Source: Spartobacteria bacterium
Lineage (GTDB): Bacteria > Verrucomicrobiota > Verrucomicrobiae > Chthoniobacterales > UBA6821
NCBI GenBank assembly: GCA_003136515.1
Contig: PLEU01000083.1
Location: 25,277 to 31,696, forward strand
Length of the DNA stretch: 6,420 bases
Reading direction: 5' to 3'
The notes under the pieces were generated by a model. That model was not told the DNA's origin and searched no databases. It saw only the letters and a program-made list of their open reading frames with translations. Position 1 is the stretch's first letter. Every line of letters starts with the position of its first letter. Of the stretch, positions 5,682 to 6,420 are shown piece by piece. A program made the position numbers and the translations under genes.

Positions 5682-6420
5682 ATGACTAAGAACATCAATC
5701 CTTCTGCCGAGGCTCCGCCACTCGCTCTTCTCTCCATTGTCATTCCGGCCCGGGACGAGGAGGGATGCATCGCCTCGACGGTCGAACATCTGCATCTGGA
5801 GCTGGAGTTGCGGGGCGTGCCTCACGAGATCGTCGTGGTGGATGATGGGAGCAGTGACAGCACCTGGGAGATTCTGGAATCCCTCCGGGCCAAACTTCCC
5901 CAGCTTCACCCCGTGAAGAGCCCCGGACCCCATGGCTTCGGACGGGCGATCACGCGGGGACTCGATGCCATGCAGGGCGATGCCGTCGTCATCATGATGG
6001 CTGATGAGTCCGATGATTCGCGCGATGTCGTGCGCTACTGGGAGAAGCTCAATGAAGGATACGATTGTGTATTTGGCAGTCGCTTCATGCGGGGAGGTGG
6101 GACCATCGACTACCCAGGCTTCAAGCTCTTCATGAACCGATTGGCCAATGCCTTTGTGCGCTTCATGTTCCGCCATGGACTCAATGACACGACCAATGCC
6201 TTCAAGGCCTACCGTCGCACCGTCATCGAGGGCATCCGTCCCATTCTCTCACCTCATTTCAATATCACCGTCGAGTTGCCGCTCAAAGCGATCGTGCGCG
6301 GCTACAGCTACACAACCATTCCGATCACCTGGAGGAATCGACGCCACGGGGTCGCCAAACTGAAGATTCATGAGATGGGAAGCCGCTACCTCTTCATCTG
6401 CCTCTACGTATGGCTGGAGA
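5682..6420 (+). CDS. Glycosyltransferase family 2 (DPM1/polyprenyl-phosphate transferase-like), C-terminus cut by window edge
   Basis: GT-A fold transferase that moves a sugar from a nucleotide donor to an acceptor, probably a lipid carrier or growing glycan at the inner face of the cytoplasmic membrane. 246 codons are visible. LSIVIPARDEEGCIASTVEHL (17-37) opens the nucleotide-binding domain. VVVDDGSSDST carries Asp54/Asp55, and GPHGFGRAITRGLDAMQGD leads to VVIMMADESDD (102-112) at the metal-binding position, where DxD-type sequence is usual. VFGSRFMRGGG, NDTTNAFKAYRR and ITWRNRRHGVAKLKIHEMGSRYL follow; these resemble the dolichol/polyprenyl-phosphate mannosyltransferase branch, with its conserved R.(G)xxKL segment. 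The last visible residues (YLFICLYVWLE) are hydrophobic and may begin a membrane-associated segment. It lies 20 bp after the second SDR on the same strand. Sugar and acceptor cannot be read from sequence. Confidence 0.92.
   Translation, partial: MTKNINPSAEAPPLALLSIVIPARDEEGCIASTVEHLHLELELRGVPHEIVVVDDGSSDSTWEILESLRAKLPQLHPVKSPGPHGFGRAITRGLDAMQGDAVVIMMADESDDSRDVVRYWEKLNEGYDCVFGSRFMRGGGTIDYPGFKLFMNRLANAFVRFMFRHGLNDTTNAFKAYRRTVIEGIRPILSPHFNITVELPLKAIVRGYSYTTIPITWRNRRHGVAKLKIHEMGSRYLFICLYVWLE

Noticed and set aside
5670..6176. Minus-strand open frame antisense to the glycosyltransferase
   Set aside because: It overlaps the strongly supported GT2 gene fully, with no family resemblance of its own.

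Overview
The window reads as part of a chromosome of a free-living Gram-negative bacterium with moderately high GC. A Verrucomicrobiota-like or related environmental lineage is my best guess. It rests on the overall look of the proteins, the near absence of Shine-Dalgarno sequences, and a short rplS-rnhB-yraN housekeeping run next to a surface-polysaccharide block. The phylum is an inference that could be wrong.

Layout. (1) Positions 1-1331, minus strand: most of a xylulokinase (xylB), cut by the left edge so that the C-terminal end is missing. (2) 1332-1535: a divergent intergenic region with one clear inverted repeat and weak promoter-like hexamers on both strands. (3) 1536-3043, plus strand: ribosomal protein L19 (rplS), ribonuclease HII (rnhB) and a YraN-family nuclease-like protein. 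A set of competing hairpins follows rplS, and rnhB and yraN are tightly packed. (4) 3044-3547: a gap of about 500 bp holding tandem octamers (consensus CGCAGAGA) and the 3' remnant of a PIN-domain (VapC-like) toxin gene. Its far end has a good -10 box placed for a leaderless start. (5) 3548-6420, plus strand: two consecutive SDR-type nucleotide-sugar epimerase/dehydratase genes joined by a TGATG stop/start overlap, then a family 2 glycosyltransferase 20 bp downstream that runs off the right edge.

How the genes work together. Region 5 is almost certainly the start of a glycan (LPS O-antigen or exopolysaccharide) operon. The two SDR enzymes would alter a nucleotide-linked sugar and the glycosyltransferase would use it or a related donor, probably on a lipid carrier. 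From memory of similar proteins, these three genes occur together elsewhere as a set, which suggests a conserved but poorly characterised sugar pathway. The first SDR has Phe where the catalytic Tyr of the YxxxK motif normally sits, while the second keeps Tyr. The glycosyltransferase has Met-Ala-Asp-Glu where a DxD-type motif is expected. The housekeeping run and the xylulokinase have no evident functional link to this block.

I see no RNA gene, CRISPR array, insertion sequence or phage element. I do not see a clearly new defence or mobile system; the most unusual points are the active-site substitutions in the sugar cassette and the decayed toxin in the spacer before it.
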